Below, piece after piece: positions 32,911 through 44,935 of a DNA stretch of 62,000 nt. Within the stretch, counting starts at the first letter, position 1. Each line of letters opens with the position of its first letter. Position numbers and translations under genes: made by a program. The notes beneath the pieces were generated by a model. That model did not search any database and was not told where the DNA came from. It worked only from the letters and a program-made list of their open reading frames with translations. Source of the DNA: Gnetum montanum (Eukaryota; Streptophyta; Gnetopsida; Gnetales; Gnetaceae); the NCBI GenBank assembly GCA_015680685.1, contig MNCI01018178.1:70523-132522 (forward strand). The letters are read 5' to 3'.

Positions 32911-33013
32911 CCAATCATTACATTCATGTATGGCCTTAGAATTTAAAGAGAATGATTAGGGCTATATTAGGGAAATTTAGTGAGTCATTCCCCATAATAA
33001 AAATATAGGAATT
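32911..33013. other. Spacer between E2 and E3
   Basis: 103 bp of AT-rich flank; the first five bases CCAAT are the right target duplication of E2 and the last five, GAATT, would be the left duplication of E3. Confidence 0.7.
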
Positions 33014-33904
33014 TAATGAGTGGCAAGTACCCTTATGCTCAACCATATGAATCACCTAAGCATTCACATGTGATCCAATCAAATTTCGTGGATTCTATGT
33101 CTTCTGGTACATTGGTCTCTAGGAAGTGAAATCATCCTAATAGTCATTCGTTGTCTTTGCAACTACACTTGTGATATGCAAAGGTATGGTTAAGTGTAAT
33201 TGAGGCATATGATTTTTTTTTGTTTTATGTTTTGGGTGCTTAAAATAGAGGATGGATGGAATGAAGTAATTCAATTACTAATTTAATGTAACTAACTACA
33301 CCTAACTAATCCTATCATAAGCATTTATTTCCACTTGCTGTATACATCCTAAACACGTTTAGTACTACTGGGTTACCAAATGTCAAGCGTTACTGGGATT
33401 ACCAAGCACCAAGAGTATGCTCGAAGTGGTTGTAGTTATGTGCTTAATTAATCGCTACTTAATCTAGCTTAGTTTAGACTAATTAATTATTTAATTACTC
33501 AAAGCATTAAAGGAAATCACATAAAACGTTAAATTCATAAATAAATAATTAATCTATTTCCAAGTGATGCAAGGTTTATCAAAAGGCTTGTCTTTATTAT
33601 TGTTCACATTGTTGTGCTTAGGTACATTAGTGCTCGAATAAAGATCTGTACACTTTCTGAATCTTGCTGTGAGCATTCAAAAAAATATTCTAACTTTCAA
33701 ATGACAAAACTACAAGAGCTCTACTACAACTTTGATAGGACATGTCATAAACACAGTGGGTGAGCACATATTTATAGACTTTATTATGGAGCTACATTGA
33801 TAGGACCTCATAAACGTAGCAAATGCTATGTCGATGTGGCCCCATTAATGGGGCAACACCATGTTGATGGGGGCCCATCGATGTGACACTTTGGCACTTC
33901 ATCA
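33014..33904 (-). repeat. 3' LTR of E3
   Basis: 891 bp; plus-strand start TAATGAGTGGC (TG end mutated to TA) and end CACTTCATCA. Minus strand: U3 words CATCGATGGGCCC, CCCATCAACATGG, GCCCCATTAATGGGGC; TATA box GTCTATAAATATGTGC (about 33763-33779); R hairpin CTTTATTCGAGCAC / AATAAAGACAAG (about 33590-33646). Confidence 0.85.
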
Positions 33905-33920
33905 TATCCCCAAGATTGAA
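33905..33920 (-). other. Polypurine tract (E3)
   Basis: Minus strand TTCAATCTTGGGGATA before the LTR; decayed relative to TTCAGTCRTGGGGGTA. Confidence 0.6.
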
Positions 33921-34099
33921 TGAAAACTCACCCTCAAATTGTTTTACAAAATTGAAAAGGTATGGGATTACTGACTAATACTTAACACAACAAAACTAAG
34001 TGCCCAGTGTATAGATTAACATCATTGCAAAATTTATGGTGTTCATGATATAAAATTGAACATAATGATATGACTACTCAAACTGGATGGCACAACCTT

Positions 34100-35888
34100 T
34101 GACAAAGTGAAGATGGTTGAGAAGATCAAACAGTCCTAGGCGATGGAGGTTCTTGAGGTTTTGAAGGACCTTCACCAGCTTTGGATGCATGCGGTGGGTA
34201 AGGAGGTAGTGGCTTTCCTATTGTGGCTACTACATCAATGGAGGGGAAAGGCATCCAATAATTCCTTCATGTTATCCTCCTTGCTCTAGGGATCATTCAT
34301 AGTCCACATGGCATCACCAATGTGGTTTGTAATGGGGATATCCCATGGATAGGACATTAATGGGAACAACTCCTTGACGTTCATGAACCAAGAAGCAAAT
34401 TGTTTGCATTTGACATTGAACACCCTAACTACATTTTGTAGCTCATAGTATTCATTCTTTCTTTTGGCTAGGCTCTCGGCTGTGGATCTCTAATCAGTAT
34501 ATTTATCCTTAAGAACCTCAAGTTTAACATCTTCCATCGCAAAATTTTTCTTGGTGTCCTTGTGGTGCATGAACTTGGTCTCATACAATAAGTATGAGCT
34601 AGCCACCTACTTTTTTAGTTCTGATCGTGGCCATACAGTAGTCAACATAGCCAAGTTTATGTATTAGAGGTTGGCAAGCGTCATGTATTAAGTCATCTCC
34701 TCTATCTGCAACTCCTTTAGATAAATTTCTACTTTATTATATTGATCAATATCATCAAGGATGGGCTACCATAATTTACATCCTTGTTGGAGTTGCTAGA
34801 GGATCTCATTCTCCTTTGCCTTCTTCACTTGAATGTGTTTCTCATTTATTTCCTTCTATAGGTCAACCTGGTCCCTATAATGATTTTTGGCTCTCTTAAG
34901 TATAAGAGCCTATGATTTCCAAGTGGCTACTTCTATTGTAGTCTTTTGGTAAAGGGCATAGACCTCCTCCATAAAGACGTTTCTGTTGTCGGTTGCCAAT
35001 CTCCTTAACTCTGTATTTTCTTTGGCTAGTTTCTTTTGCTATTGATGGATAAAATTAGTTAATTGTTATTTATGCACATCAACATTTCGCAGGCAATGAT
35101 TTTCTACAATTAGCTACACATTCTCCTAGTGGGTTAGATTAAAGACCTTCTAAATTTTATGCTAGTTGGACTCTGCCAAGTATTGGTAGAACATCACTGT
35201 CTCCATCGCATCCTCAAACCCTTTCAACCTGGTGTGAAGCTGTTCAAGAGCTTCATCTCCTGTTAGTGTTGGATTAAGAAATGTAGGGTTGGCAATATGG
35301 GCTTTCAATTCAACAACTTCTATAGCCAAGTGTTCATTTAGCTCCTTGGCTATTTCAAGTTGCCCTTCCAAAATAATATTCTTTCCCCTTGCCTCTAGTA
35401 GCTTTGACTAGGTTGTAGTTATACTATGTGAAAGGTTAAGGACATTTGGAAGTGGTTTCCTAGTTTCTACTAATCAGTCTAGTAGTTGTTCATGCTATGT
35501 TGCATTCAGTCTACTGCTTATGGTCCTTGCGGATGTTTGCACATCTTTAAGTGTTGTGATGTTTGGTACAGATGTCATAGGTTCATTGAGTATCTTAGTG
35601 ATTCTACCAGCAACCACCTCTGCTATTGTTTCTTACCCTTCATGCTACATCACTAGTACTATTGCCCCCCCTCCTCCAAGTGCACCAAAAAGCTCACAGT
35701 GTTCCCAGAAATCTCTTGGAGTTTTTGTTGTTCTAAGAGAGATACCTCAGCTTCCTCCCTAAGAGGCCCTATAGCATGCATTGCGATTGGTTCTTCTTGG
35801 GATTGTATTGGGCCGCTTTCCATTCTTGGCCATTTTCCCTTGGTTGAGACTATCCTCCTTCCTATGTGTGTTTGCCTTTTGGTGCCAT
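34100..35888 (-). pseudogene. ORF2, shortened (E3)
   Basis: Start at the ATG giving MAPKGKHT, directly after AACCATAG; the frame breaks at once and continues in another frame. A linker segment resembling the N-terminal variable part lies at 35660-35890. The globular domain present in E1 and E2 is missing, so E3 carries an internal deletion. Coiled-coil parts remain: 35162-35371 (QLEIAKELNEHLAIEVVELK), further Lys/Glu-rich text to about 34480, and a tail about 34250-34350 with a Trp-Thr-Met-Asn-like stretch matching WTVND of E2. Numerous stops. Confidence 0.65.
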
Positions 35889-35945
35889 CTATGGTTACAA
35901 CACATTCTTGGATTAGTAGATATAATGTGTAACTTAAAATATTTG
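35889..35945 (-). promoter_or_regulatory. 3' splice-site-like sequence abutting ORF2 ATG (E3)
   Basis: Minus strand TATCTACTAATCCAAG, then AATGTGTTGTAACCATAG, then ATGG. CTAAT lies about 29 nt before AG, as in E0 and E1. Confidence 0.45.
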
Positions 35946-36167
35946 GATACCTTTTCACATTGATTAGTTACACTTGGCTATATTTGGACCATGGTAGATT
36001 GAGTATTTTATTATTTAATTAATTAATTAATTTTTTATTGTAAGTGTCATTAGAGCTTGTTGGAAAGATTTAACTTTTGTAATTTGGTGTTTTAATGTTG
36101 ATTCCTTAGTTAAATGTTTGTGGGAGCTAGAAAAATGTCAAAACATTTTCTATCAAAAATGGCACAT

Positions 36168-36190
36168 TTGTGGTCCCCATGACTAAGAGC
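36168..36190 (-). other. Internal polypurine-tract-like site (E3)
   Basis: Minus strand CTCTTAGTCATGGGGACCAC. About 175 bp after the TATA at 36355 and 290 bp before the ORF2 ATG. Confidence 0.5.
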
Positions 36191-36339
36191 TTACCTTTGA
36201 GAGCTACAGGGGTGAAGAACGGAGTGATTCGGATAAATTGTTAGAAAGTTATGGGTTCTTGAAGGTTCTAGGCTTTGAAAATTACAAAAACTCCTTGGGC
36301 ATTTAAGAGTAAATGTGAAAATTTCAAAGGGGGGTTATG

Positions 36340-36440
36340 CATATATATAGGATTTTTGCACTGCATTGATGGGGATATGTATATGCATGGGCCTTGTCAA
36401 TGAGGCCTCATTTATGGGGTCCATAAATGCAATTTTCAAA
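36340..36440 (-). promoter_or_regulatory. Internal promoter-like block (E3)
   Basis: Minus strand GGACCCCATAAATGAGGCC, GGCCCATGCATATACATA, CCCCATCAATGCAG, followed by TATA box TCCTATATATATGCATAA (about 36338-36355). The CCCATNAATG and GGCCC words are those of the E3 LTR U3, not the GATATC words of E1. Confidence 0.55.
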
Positions 36441-38018
36441 TTGGAATATTTCAAAAAATATAAGGAATTTTTAAATGAATTTGGAGTCTATGGAATCCTA
36501 GAAAAGCCAAGAATATGATGAAATAATTAAAGAATGTCTTTGAAAGCTCAAAAATTCAAAAATTTGATGGAGAATGTATGAATTGAAGAAAATAATTAAA
36601 AGAGTAGACAGTCGGATGTAGAAGATGGATGCATGTAAGATTCTGATTGCAATAATATCTAAGGATAAGGTGCTTAACAAATCCAACCAAGAGATATGAA
36701 AATGGGTCCTTCCCATAGTAGGCACATGCCCTATTTGCCCTTGCATAACCTCAACTGAAAGAGTCCATGAACCTCATAGGTGATTAATGATTTATGAAAG
36801 TTAAGGAGCAAAAGTAAGAAGATTCTACGAAAGAATTCAAGTACATCAAATAAAGACACTAAACAAGAACATGAACACCAGTAGTGAGGTGAGTCATGGG
36901 CAACATGAATGGATGATGGAGAAGGTGGAATGGTGTTCCAAATTGAGGTTATAAGAAGTCCTTTATGAATTTGTGTTTAAATGACTTGGGAAGATCCATC
37001 CCCAGTCTAGAACAAAATCAATTCTATTTAGTGACTTCCCATCACCACTCCAAGACTGATCTACCTCCTTGAGACATAAGAGTGCTCCCACAGAACAACC
37101 ATCATTCCTTAAAGAGAAGAAAAGTGAAGTAGGAAGTGAGAGAGGGCCTTAGTTAGAGGGGACCTTCAGGCATGGGTAACATGTCTTTCTAGTCCCATAA
37201 CGAGTGCCTGTAGCCTGTTTCTTTATCTAAGGGTTGTGTTTTGAATTCCCACAATTTGTTTTCATATTTTATATTTTATTATATATTTTTTTCTTTCTTT
37301 GTTTCTTTTCTTTCTTTTTTTTAATGGGAATCACATCATGCAAAGACTTATTTAACTTCCTATTTATGGTTGACATGGAACGGTAAGAAATCCATGGAAA
37401 CACTCATGCATCTAAGTAAGTAGAAGAGTACAAAGAGTATTGAGTTCCCTTGAAGTCACACCCTATGCAAACCTTTAAATCCTTCCTAATTTTGGAAGCC
37501 AGCAAGATCACAAATTTATTAAAGGTTTATTTAATGAAAGGAACCTCATATTCCCAAAACGAGGAAAACCATAGATTTTTGTGGATGGGTGGATGTCATG
37601 GACTCATTACCTATTCCATGAGAAAGAAACCATGCCTTAATCATCCGTACAAAGGTTCAGAAATAGAAACTAGACATTACCACAAAAAAACATTAAGTGC
37701 AAACCACCATTAAGAACAACTACAACACCACCATGTCTTGTTGGCACAAAGCATGTTTATTATTAGAAATTAGAAAATCACACTAAGATAAAGTAAAATA
37801 TATAAGAAAGTGTAAAATATTCAAGAAAAATTTAAATGTACTAATGATGGTGTAAAAAAAAATGATGTAAAATAGGAAAAAGTCTTAAAATCAAAAAGGT
37901 GTAAAATAAACAATTTGCAAAAAAAAAAAAAAAAAAGGGGTAAAAAAAAAAATTTGAAAAAAAAAAAAAAAAAAGATGTGTAAAAAAAAGATGAAAGACT
38001 GAGGAGCCACTCAATAGA
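36441..38018 (-). other. Non-coding integrase-ORF2 interval of E3
   Basis: Conserved block at about 36692-36755 (GGGTCCTTCCCATAGTAGGC, TTGCCCTTGCATAACC); TGTGTTTTGAATTCCCAC / CATCATGCAAAGAC pair at 37225-37346; A-rich tract 37841-37990 (U-rich on the minus strand) next to the integrase end. No coding region supported. Confidence 0.6.
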
Positions 38019-38661
38019 CTAGCATGGATGGCCATCTCCCCGATGACTAAGTTGGAAGGAGGAGATCTGAAAAATTGAGTGAGGTTGTTCATCCATTGAG
38101 GCGTTGCTTCCATTGCCTTGCATGGGTTCATGAAAAGGTTTGACTTGTTGCATGTTGACAAGTTGCTTCTTACTTTGGCTCTCAAGCTTGTAGGTCAACA
38201 TAGCCCTAGAAAGAAAGGTTTCATAAATGATGTATGGCCCTTTCCACAATGTTTGGAACTTAGTTCATTGAGGTACATGTGTGAGGTTCCAGTAAAGAAC
38301 CTTATCTCCCAATTAAAATCTCTCTTTTCATATTCTAAGTTCATGATTCTTTTTGTTGAATGCCTTGTGCACTTCATTCAAGGATAGAGCTACCAATTGA
38401 TTTTCATCTAGCACATTTAGGTTAATTAATCTTTATTTTTGTGTTAGACTAAGGTCAAGGTCCAAGTCATAGGCTATTGAAAGTGTATAGAGCTGTGATT
38501 GGAAGGTAGAGTTGGTAATTTTCCATACACTAGCTCATAGTAAGAGTAGCCTATAGGAAGTTTCCATGTTGAGTAGTATGCCTAGAGGGCATTGTTTAAT
38601 TTTGTGCTCTAGTCTCTTCTATATTCACTAATAGTTCTTGTTAGGATCTTTGTGATCTTCC
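38019..38661 (-). pseudogene. pol (INT): Integrase C-terminal part (E3)
   Basis: Downstream piece of the E3 integrase, separated from the rest by the E4-E5 insertion. Readable: KLPIGYSYYELVYGKLPTLP, KVLYWNLTHVPQ, LVNMQQVKPFHEPMQG and the end RGDGHPC, matching the E2 C-terminus. Stops within. Confidence 0.75.
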
Positions 38662-38666
38662 TATTT
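38662..38666. repeat. Target-site duplication CTATT (left) of the E4-E5 pair
   Basis: CTATT here and CTATT at 51541-51545, flanking E4 and E5 together. No duplication lies between the two elements. Confidence 0.9.
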
Positions 38667-39459
38667 GATGAGTGGCGAGGTATCCTACACTTAGCCATAC
38701 GAATACGAGCGTTTCACGAGTGATCTGGTCAAACTCCAAGGACTAAGTACTTATGCACCTTAATGGAACACTTAGAGTTAATCAATCATTGTCCTCCCAA
38801 ACTTACTTGTATTATCATGGTTGTATGGTTAAGTAAGTTTGAGGTATATGATTTTTATAACTTTTATCTTTTTAAGGTCTTATGCTAATAGGAGAAGGTA
38901 AGGAGAACTAAGTGACTAACTTTCATTAACTATTCACTAACTAAGCTCTAATTGTCCTAACACCAGTATCTGTTCCCACTTGCTACACACATCCTGAACC
39001 AGTGAAACATTGCTGGGATTACCAAATGCTACTTGTTACTAGGTTACCAAGTGCTACACACATGCTCAAAGTGGTCATATTGAGTTTACTTAACTAGGAG
39101 AGTCAAGGGTTGAGAGAGAGATTAATTAAGTAGGAAAGCATTTAAACATTCAACAATAATTAATTACTATTTAGCTTAATCCACATGCTGCAAGGTTTAT
39201 CATAAATTTCGTCTTTATTTCCGTACACAAATATGTGCTTAGGTACAATTTTCTCGAATAAAGATCCATTCACTTTAAGACTCCTACTACGGGCACATGG
39301 AAATTATTCTAACTCTGGAATGGTAAAACTGTAAGAGTTTAGCTAAGGTTCTAAGTCTAAGTTCCTAGAATAAGGAAAGCTGCCTCTTATTTATAGACAT
39401 TGTGGCAGGCCGCGATATCGCGTACGCGATATCATATACACGATATCGCAGCTGATCAT
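38667..39459 (-). repeat. 3' LTR of E4
   Basis: 793 bp, plus-strand TGATGAGTGGCGAGG to GCAGCTGATCA. Contains the perfect palindromic text GATATCGCGTACGCGATATC at about 39415-39434, TATA complement CTTATTTATAGACATTG near 39387-39403, R hairpin about 39209-39262. Confidence 0.9.
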
Positions 39460-39475
39460 ACCCCCATGACTGAAT
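39460..39475 (-). other. Polypurine tract (E4)
   Basis: Minus strand TTCAGTCATGGGGGTA before the LTR. Confidence 0.85.
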
Positions 39476-39816
39476 GAAAACTTGTCCTCAAGTTCCTTAC
39501 AAAATATTGGGAAGGTATGGGATTAGTGACTTGAATGACACTAATGGTGAATGGGGTGACACGTGAACGGATCATCATTACAATACATGGCAAAATTAGT
39601 GTTCATGATCACAAGAGTGAACACTATGTACATTTGACATCCAGCCTTATTTGGCAACTGAGAGAGAAGAGAGAAGAGAGAAAAGAAGAAGTCTGTTGCT
39701 GTCAACATCAAGATTGCACTTTTCATTGTCCATCCATAAGCGCTTCATTAGTCTTGCTCCTTGCATAACGATTACAACACCAGTCCATCCTAAGTGTTTC
39801 TTCTAGGTTCAAATCA

Positions 39817-39834
39817 TTACTGTATGATTGCCAT
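39817..39834 (-). pseudogene. ORF2 start remnant with splice-acceptor-like context (E4)
   Basis: Only the start MAIIQ then stop survives; about 350 bp of non-coding text separate it from the LTR. The upstream text is nevertheless kept: CCTTGCTAATATG, then TGTTGTGTGTGCAG directly against ATGG. Retention of the AG-ATG junction although the ORF is gone fits a shared ancestral splice site. Confidence 0.55.
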
Positions 39835-41340
39835 CTGCACACACAACACAATCACATATTAGCAAGGGTAAATTAATCACAATGCAGTTGATACCTTGCT
39901 TTGGTGTAAAGTCCCTTGGCTGAGTTGTGATATGGCTAATATGGATTCTAAAGATATAACACTGGTGACTACCCAAGGTGTAGGGGTTAGGAGAAAATTG
40001 AAAAAATTGGACCAGGACCCCCATGACTAAGAGCAAACCTCCAGTAGCAATAGAATGGAAAAATATAAGGAAAAATAAGGATAGAGAAAAAGAGACAATG
40101 GAAATGTTGATAAAATGGATGTCAGAGGTGGAAATGAACACAACAAATGTTGATTGCAGAAATGTTTAAGGGAAAGAAGTTAACTAATGCACCAAGTAGG
40201 AATGCCAGTGGGTCCTCCCCAAAGCAACCTCATGTCCTTAATGCCTTGATAATCCCACATTCAAAGGGTCCATCGGCTCTGGGAATGTCATTTGGAAGCA
40301 AGAGTTAAAGTCTTAACCAAAATAATTTACCAAAAAGAAAATAATGCATCAACCAAAATATAGACTACTGATATAATTGGCAATGAGGTTGAAAATGGAG
40401 AAAGAATGATGGAAAGAAGAGAATGGAATGGAGTCTCAAGAAAAGGTGGTGTACCACCCCTTGTGTATTAATGGTTAATGTGACTTAGTAGATCTCATTC
40501 CAAATCTAGCCTCAAAAAATCCACATCTAGTGACTTCGCATCAATACATTTGGCCAATCCATCCACTTGAAGTAATAAGAATGCTTCTGCCAAGGAGTCA
40601 CCACCATTCCGAGGAAACAAAAAAGGAAAAGGTAGGAAGTGAGAAAGGGCCTTAGCTAGAGGGAACATGTTTGTTTAGTTCCATAACCAGTGCTTGTAGC
40701 CTAGATGATTATTTTGTCTAAGGGGTGTGCTTTGAATTCCCACTTTTTACCCTCCTTTGTTTTGTGTGTGAGAACCACACCATGCAAAGACTTGTTATTT
40801 TTATTAGCTTAGCTTCTTGATAATGGAGCAACATCAGAATGATAAGAAAAACTCAAGAAGAAAACATCCAAGCACCCAAGAGAACGGCCATCACAAATGC
40901 ATCAAATCCCCTTGAAGTCATACCCTTTTTAATCCTTGAGTCCTTCCTCTATTTGAGAAATGCCCAGTCACCAATTTGTTAATAGTTTCATTGTTAAGAA
41001 AAGGACCATACAATTCCAAACCAAGAGAGACCATAGAAATTTATGAATGCATGGATGATGTGGACTAATTGCCTGTTAGACCAAAAAGAACCATACCTTA
41101 GTATCAACATTATAACTTCAAGGTAAAATCCAAACATTGGTGATCAATAGAATACAGTTCATACCACCATCAGGGGCACTTATTAGATGACAAACCTAAC
41201 AATATAAACAGACACACAAAGAAGGGAAGGAGTATAAACAATGTTGCAAAATAAAAATAAGAAAAGTTAAAGAAATTTGTAAAACAAAAATGTGTAAAAC
41301 AAAAACTTAAAAAGGAACTGAGGGCCTCAAATGATCAGCA
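39835..41340 (-). other. Non-coding interval of E4
   Basis: Internal polypurine-like site 40010-40035 (minus strand CTCTTAGTCATGGGGGTCCT); conserved block 40207-40265 (GTGGGTCCTCCCCAAAGCA); TGTGCTTTGAATTCCCAC / CACCATGCAAAGAC pair 40727-40790; A-rich tract 41240-41315. No promoter-like palindrome array recognised here. Confidence 0.6.
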
Positions 41341-41400
41341 TAGGTGGCCATCTCCCCCATGTTTGAGTTGGAAGGGGGAGATCTGAAATAATGAGCGGGG

Positions 41401-42264
41401 TCATACCTTCTTTGAGGTATTATGTGCATTGACCATTCTAGATTCATGGTAAGGTTTGGTTTGTTGCACATTGACTAGTAATCTCTTATTGGAGCACTTT
41501 TTTGAATTTTTTAGGAATTTCCAACTTCCCCCAATTGATGTTTTTAGGTTAAGGTTTGGGAGTTGGCGATGCTCTTGCTCCAATGCTTCTATTCTTTCGT
41601 CGTGAGCGCAAGTTGGTCCCTTAGTTAGTTCCATGCATGTTGGTGAGCTGCTCTCTTGATCAGCTATCAACCACTGGGTGTCTTCTTGTTGTGTGGTTGC
41701 TACATATAGGAACTTTTGTATGTTAACTTCTAGTGAAGACCAGTTGCATGTAGGCAATGTTGAACATTCCTGTACACAATCACACCCTGTATCACTGTAT
41801 GTGATGCATGGAACCTTCTTCTTCTCGATCTTAAGAAAATCTTTTTTCTTAGATATTTCTAGGGAAAGATCGTGGATTCCTAGGCATGCATTTATGGTAC
41901 TCAGCCATGTCCTCCCCATTATTATTGGAAAGTTCCCTTTATCGTTGTTTACTTGGATCACTAGGAAATCAGCTGGGTATGATCACCCACACATAGTGGT
42001 AATAATGTCCTTCACCTGTCCCAAGGGAACAGTGAAGGATTGGTCAGCCAGCTCTAGGCGAATGTTGCTCTTCTTTAATGGAGGCAGGTTCCAGGCTTTG
42101 TACATCTCTTGTGATATTAAGTTGACTTCAAAACCTGAGTCTAGAAGAGCTTTACATGGTTCATTCCTAGCGACTTGGAGGTAGATTAGTAGACTTCCAG
42201 GATTAGAGAATTTTTTGGGAAGGTGGCCCACCTTAATCCAGTCAATAAAAACATGTGTTAACAT
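41401..42264 (-). pseudogene. pol (PR): Protease fused to integrase tail by deletion (E4)
   Basis: Two frames cover it. 41983-42264: protease start with LIYLQVARNEPCKALLDSG, the DSG active site in LLDSGFEVNLIS. 41401-41961: GNFPIIMGRTWLSTINA, the linker, then WKFLKNSKK joined directly to CSNKRLLVNVQQTKPYHES, which is the end of integrase (LVNCQQLKPFHE in E2). The fusion is open for 186 codons. Everything from the PR-RT linker to the integrase C-terminus is missing. Confidence 0.8.
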
Positions 42265-44790
42265 AACCGTATGCGTTGAGCTCGGTGTTTGGTTTGAAGG
42301 GAGCTCTGAAGCCCTTTTTGATGGAGAGGTGTTCAGAAGTTCAACCGCCTATTGTTGTGAGGGCTTGGTTGGTCTACTGGTTCTAAAGAAAGGTCTTCTC
42401 TTCACATGATTGTTAGAATCAGCAGTGGGTTGAATATTCATAGCCCTCATAGCATTGCATTGCTGCGGTTGAGTGTTCAGTTTCCCTTGCATCGCTAGAG
42501 CAGGTGGTAATGGAGCTATCAGTGTGAGAGTTGCAGATGGGTTTGGAGGATGGTATGTTTGTGGGTTGTCTTCCCTAGGAGAAGGAGTCCTATAATATTC
42601 CCAAGCTTGGTAGTGACGTTGTGGTGTTACATGACCAATAGAGTCACGTGGAGAGATTGGCTGCTGCATGTAGTAGCCATATGGATCCGGTTGCCAGTAG
42701 GGGTATTGTTGCCTCGGTGGTGGCATCCCCCATGACTGTGAGTATTGCCACTATTGGTGTTGCTTGATAGGTTGTGGTGGAGTTTGACTTGGATAATACG
42801 TTAATGGTTGGTGGAACTGCCTTGGGTTACCTTGGGGATAAGGTAACCGTCGAGGTGCTTGCCATTTGTTAAGTCGTGGGTTAAGTGCATACACCCCAGA
42901 TTCTTGTAGATGTGAGATCATTGGGCAACATCCTTTAGGATGGTAATATTGGCATATCTCACATCCACCGTCATTATCTATATCTGAATCCAAAACCTCT
43001 TCGGCGATGGCCATTTTACCCTTACCTTGTTACATGCATTGTCCATTTCTCTCTTTTTCCTTTTGTCATAGTCACTACCTCGCTTCCTAGACTCCTCTAC
43101 AACTTTAAGAATATCTTCAAACCTACTATCTAGGGAGTCCCACATTTGGTCTACCTTTGCCGATACCTCCGTTAATTTCTGGAGCAGCAAGGTTTTCCTA
43201 TGCACCATATCTTGGAGTGGTGACTCTTCCTCCTCCTCACAAAATCTCACTTCCCTTTTTCAGAGGGAAGGATCGTGGTTGTACTCCTGCGCACTTTCTC
43301 TCTTATGTAGCTCCCCTTCTTCCTTGGCTACTTGCTCTAGTAATCTATGAATCTGATGAGACCTAAGCTTTGATAGTCTCCCTTGGGCATATGTTCCAAG
43401 GGTTCTCTTGGTTTCATGCCTAAGTCCATCTATGAGATGGCATAGTAGATCCCATTGCGAGTAACCATGGCCAGGGCAACGATGTAACAATGCATAATAG
43501 CAGCCCAAGGCAGCATCCAAGGGTTCATGATTCCCCTGCTTCCATCCTTGGATTTACTTTCATAGGTTGGACACTCGGGAGTACGTTTGGTACTTATCAT
43601 TAAATAGTTCTAGCAGCGTACTCCACTTCTGAATGGATTCCAGTTCTAAGGACCCGTACCAGCTTTCCACTTCTTTCACCAGTGTCGTTGGGAACAACTT
43701 CAATTTTTTCCATTCATTCTCAATGTTCTACAAGGAACATGCATCATGGAATGCTTGTAGGTGATTTTGAGGATTAGCGTTGTATCCCCCTTCAAATTGT
43801 GGGATATTGTTCATGTCTAACCTCTTGATCCTACTATCTCTTTGGTGCCTTGTGGAAACTCTTATGGCCTTCGTGATGTCTAACATGCTTCTGGTTGTGA
43901 GTAGGGGTTCTTCATGGTCATTTAGTTCATAGCATCTGTGATGTCTACACGGTTTCCTACTCTCCCTTCTTCTATGTTGTGATTCTTTAGAGTGCCCTCA
44001 TCTTCTTTCTCGACTATCTCATCGATGTTTTTGACTCTGTTTTCCTTTATCCTCACAGTTAGGTTCATTATGGCTGCAACCGAATACAGAAGAAGAGGGT
44101 GAATGTGATGATGAAGATGAAGAAGAAGGAGAACCATCACCATGACTATGTTTTCTACCTTCTCTTCGGTGGTCCTGGCCTCGATCGTGATTACGATCAG
44201 AATATTTGTCCTTATCGTGTGTTTGTGTTCCCTCATTGAACACTTCATGTTCATGGGGATCAAAACTAGGGTTGTGAATCATGAAGTGGAGGTTCTGATA
44301 CATCACCTCTTGACCATCATTAGGAGGGGGAACATTGTTTTGTGGAGAACTTAGTGAAATAGGTTCACCACCCTCAATTTTGCTTAAGACGGGTGGAGCT
44401 TCCTTTGCCTTTCAACGATGTATGGTATCTCTCCTGTCACAAGTCCCTTTGATGTTGCGCTTTTGTGGGATGGTAATCCCTTGTTTCATAATCACATGCA
44501 ACATATTCCACATATAAAAGCGGTATGCCTATTCATGTGAGAGCATGAAGAAGCATGTTGGGGATTGCTCGGTCTGGAGGCAACACTATGTTACCTTGCA
44601 AGTCTCTCCAAGGTAGTTGTTCATCTTGATGGAGAATAAAGGTAAAGTCAAGTACATACTCATCATGATGAGTATATACTACCCAAAAATATTGAGCAAC
44701 TGGAAGACCTTGGTTATGTATGTTATGCTGCTGACTATCTCTTGTGTGAGTCCTAGGTGGTGAAGTGCTCTTGTATGAAGAAGAAAAAAT
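42265..44790 (-). pseudogene. gag: gag (E4, family I)
   Basis: The start codon is not clear; homology to E2 gag begins near 44790. N-terminal domain VVYTHHDEYVLDFTFILHQ and NIVLPPDRAIPNMLLHAL (44540-44690); basic Arg/His/Ser-rich linker (43930-44300, for example HSHGDGSPSSSSSSSHSPSS); Gag core about 43830-43260 with SYPGHGYSQWDLLCHLIDGL-like text (GHGYSQWDLLCHLIDGL); zinc knuckle CEICQYYHPKGCCP at 42928-42966, which keeps all four ligands of C-x2-C-x3-H-x4-C; Pro/Gln/Tyr-rich tail (QQYPYWQPDPYGYYMQQP). Frameshifts and stops in the linker. Confidence 0.82.
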
Positions 44791-44916
44791 TTTCGTCTTG
44801 TTCGGTGTGCGATTTACCGTTATCTTATTTTTCTTTGATTAACCCTAAGGGTTCGTTCTAGCATCTCAATGATATGGATAATTTCCTATGTTCGACGTAA
44901 CACACAAACAACTAAT

Positions 44917-44935
44917 TCCCCAGCAACGGTGCCAA
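44917..44935 (-). other. Primer-binding site, tRNA-Asp type (E4)
   Basis: Minus strand TGGCACCGTTGCTGGGGA one base after the LTR; two CpG-type differences from TGGCGCCGTTGCCGGGG. Confidence 0.8.

Noticed and set aside
42720-42745. Further polypurine-tract copies at CCCCCATGACTG (also near 55070)
   Set aside because: Here the match lies inside the gag reading frame (SWGMPPP), so coding constraint explains it.
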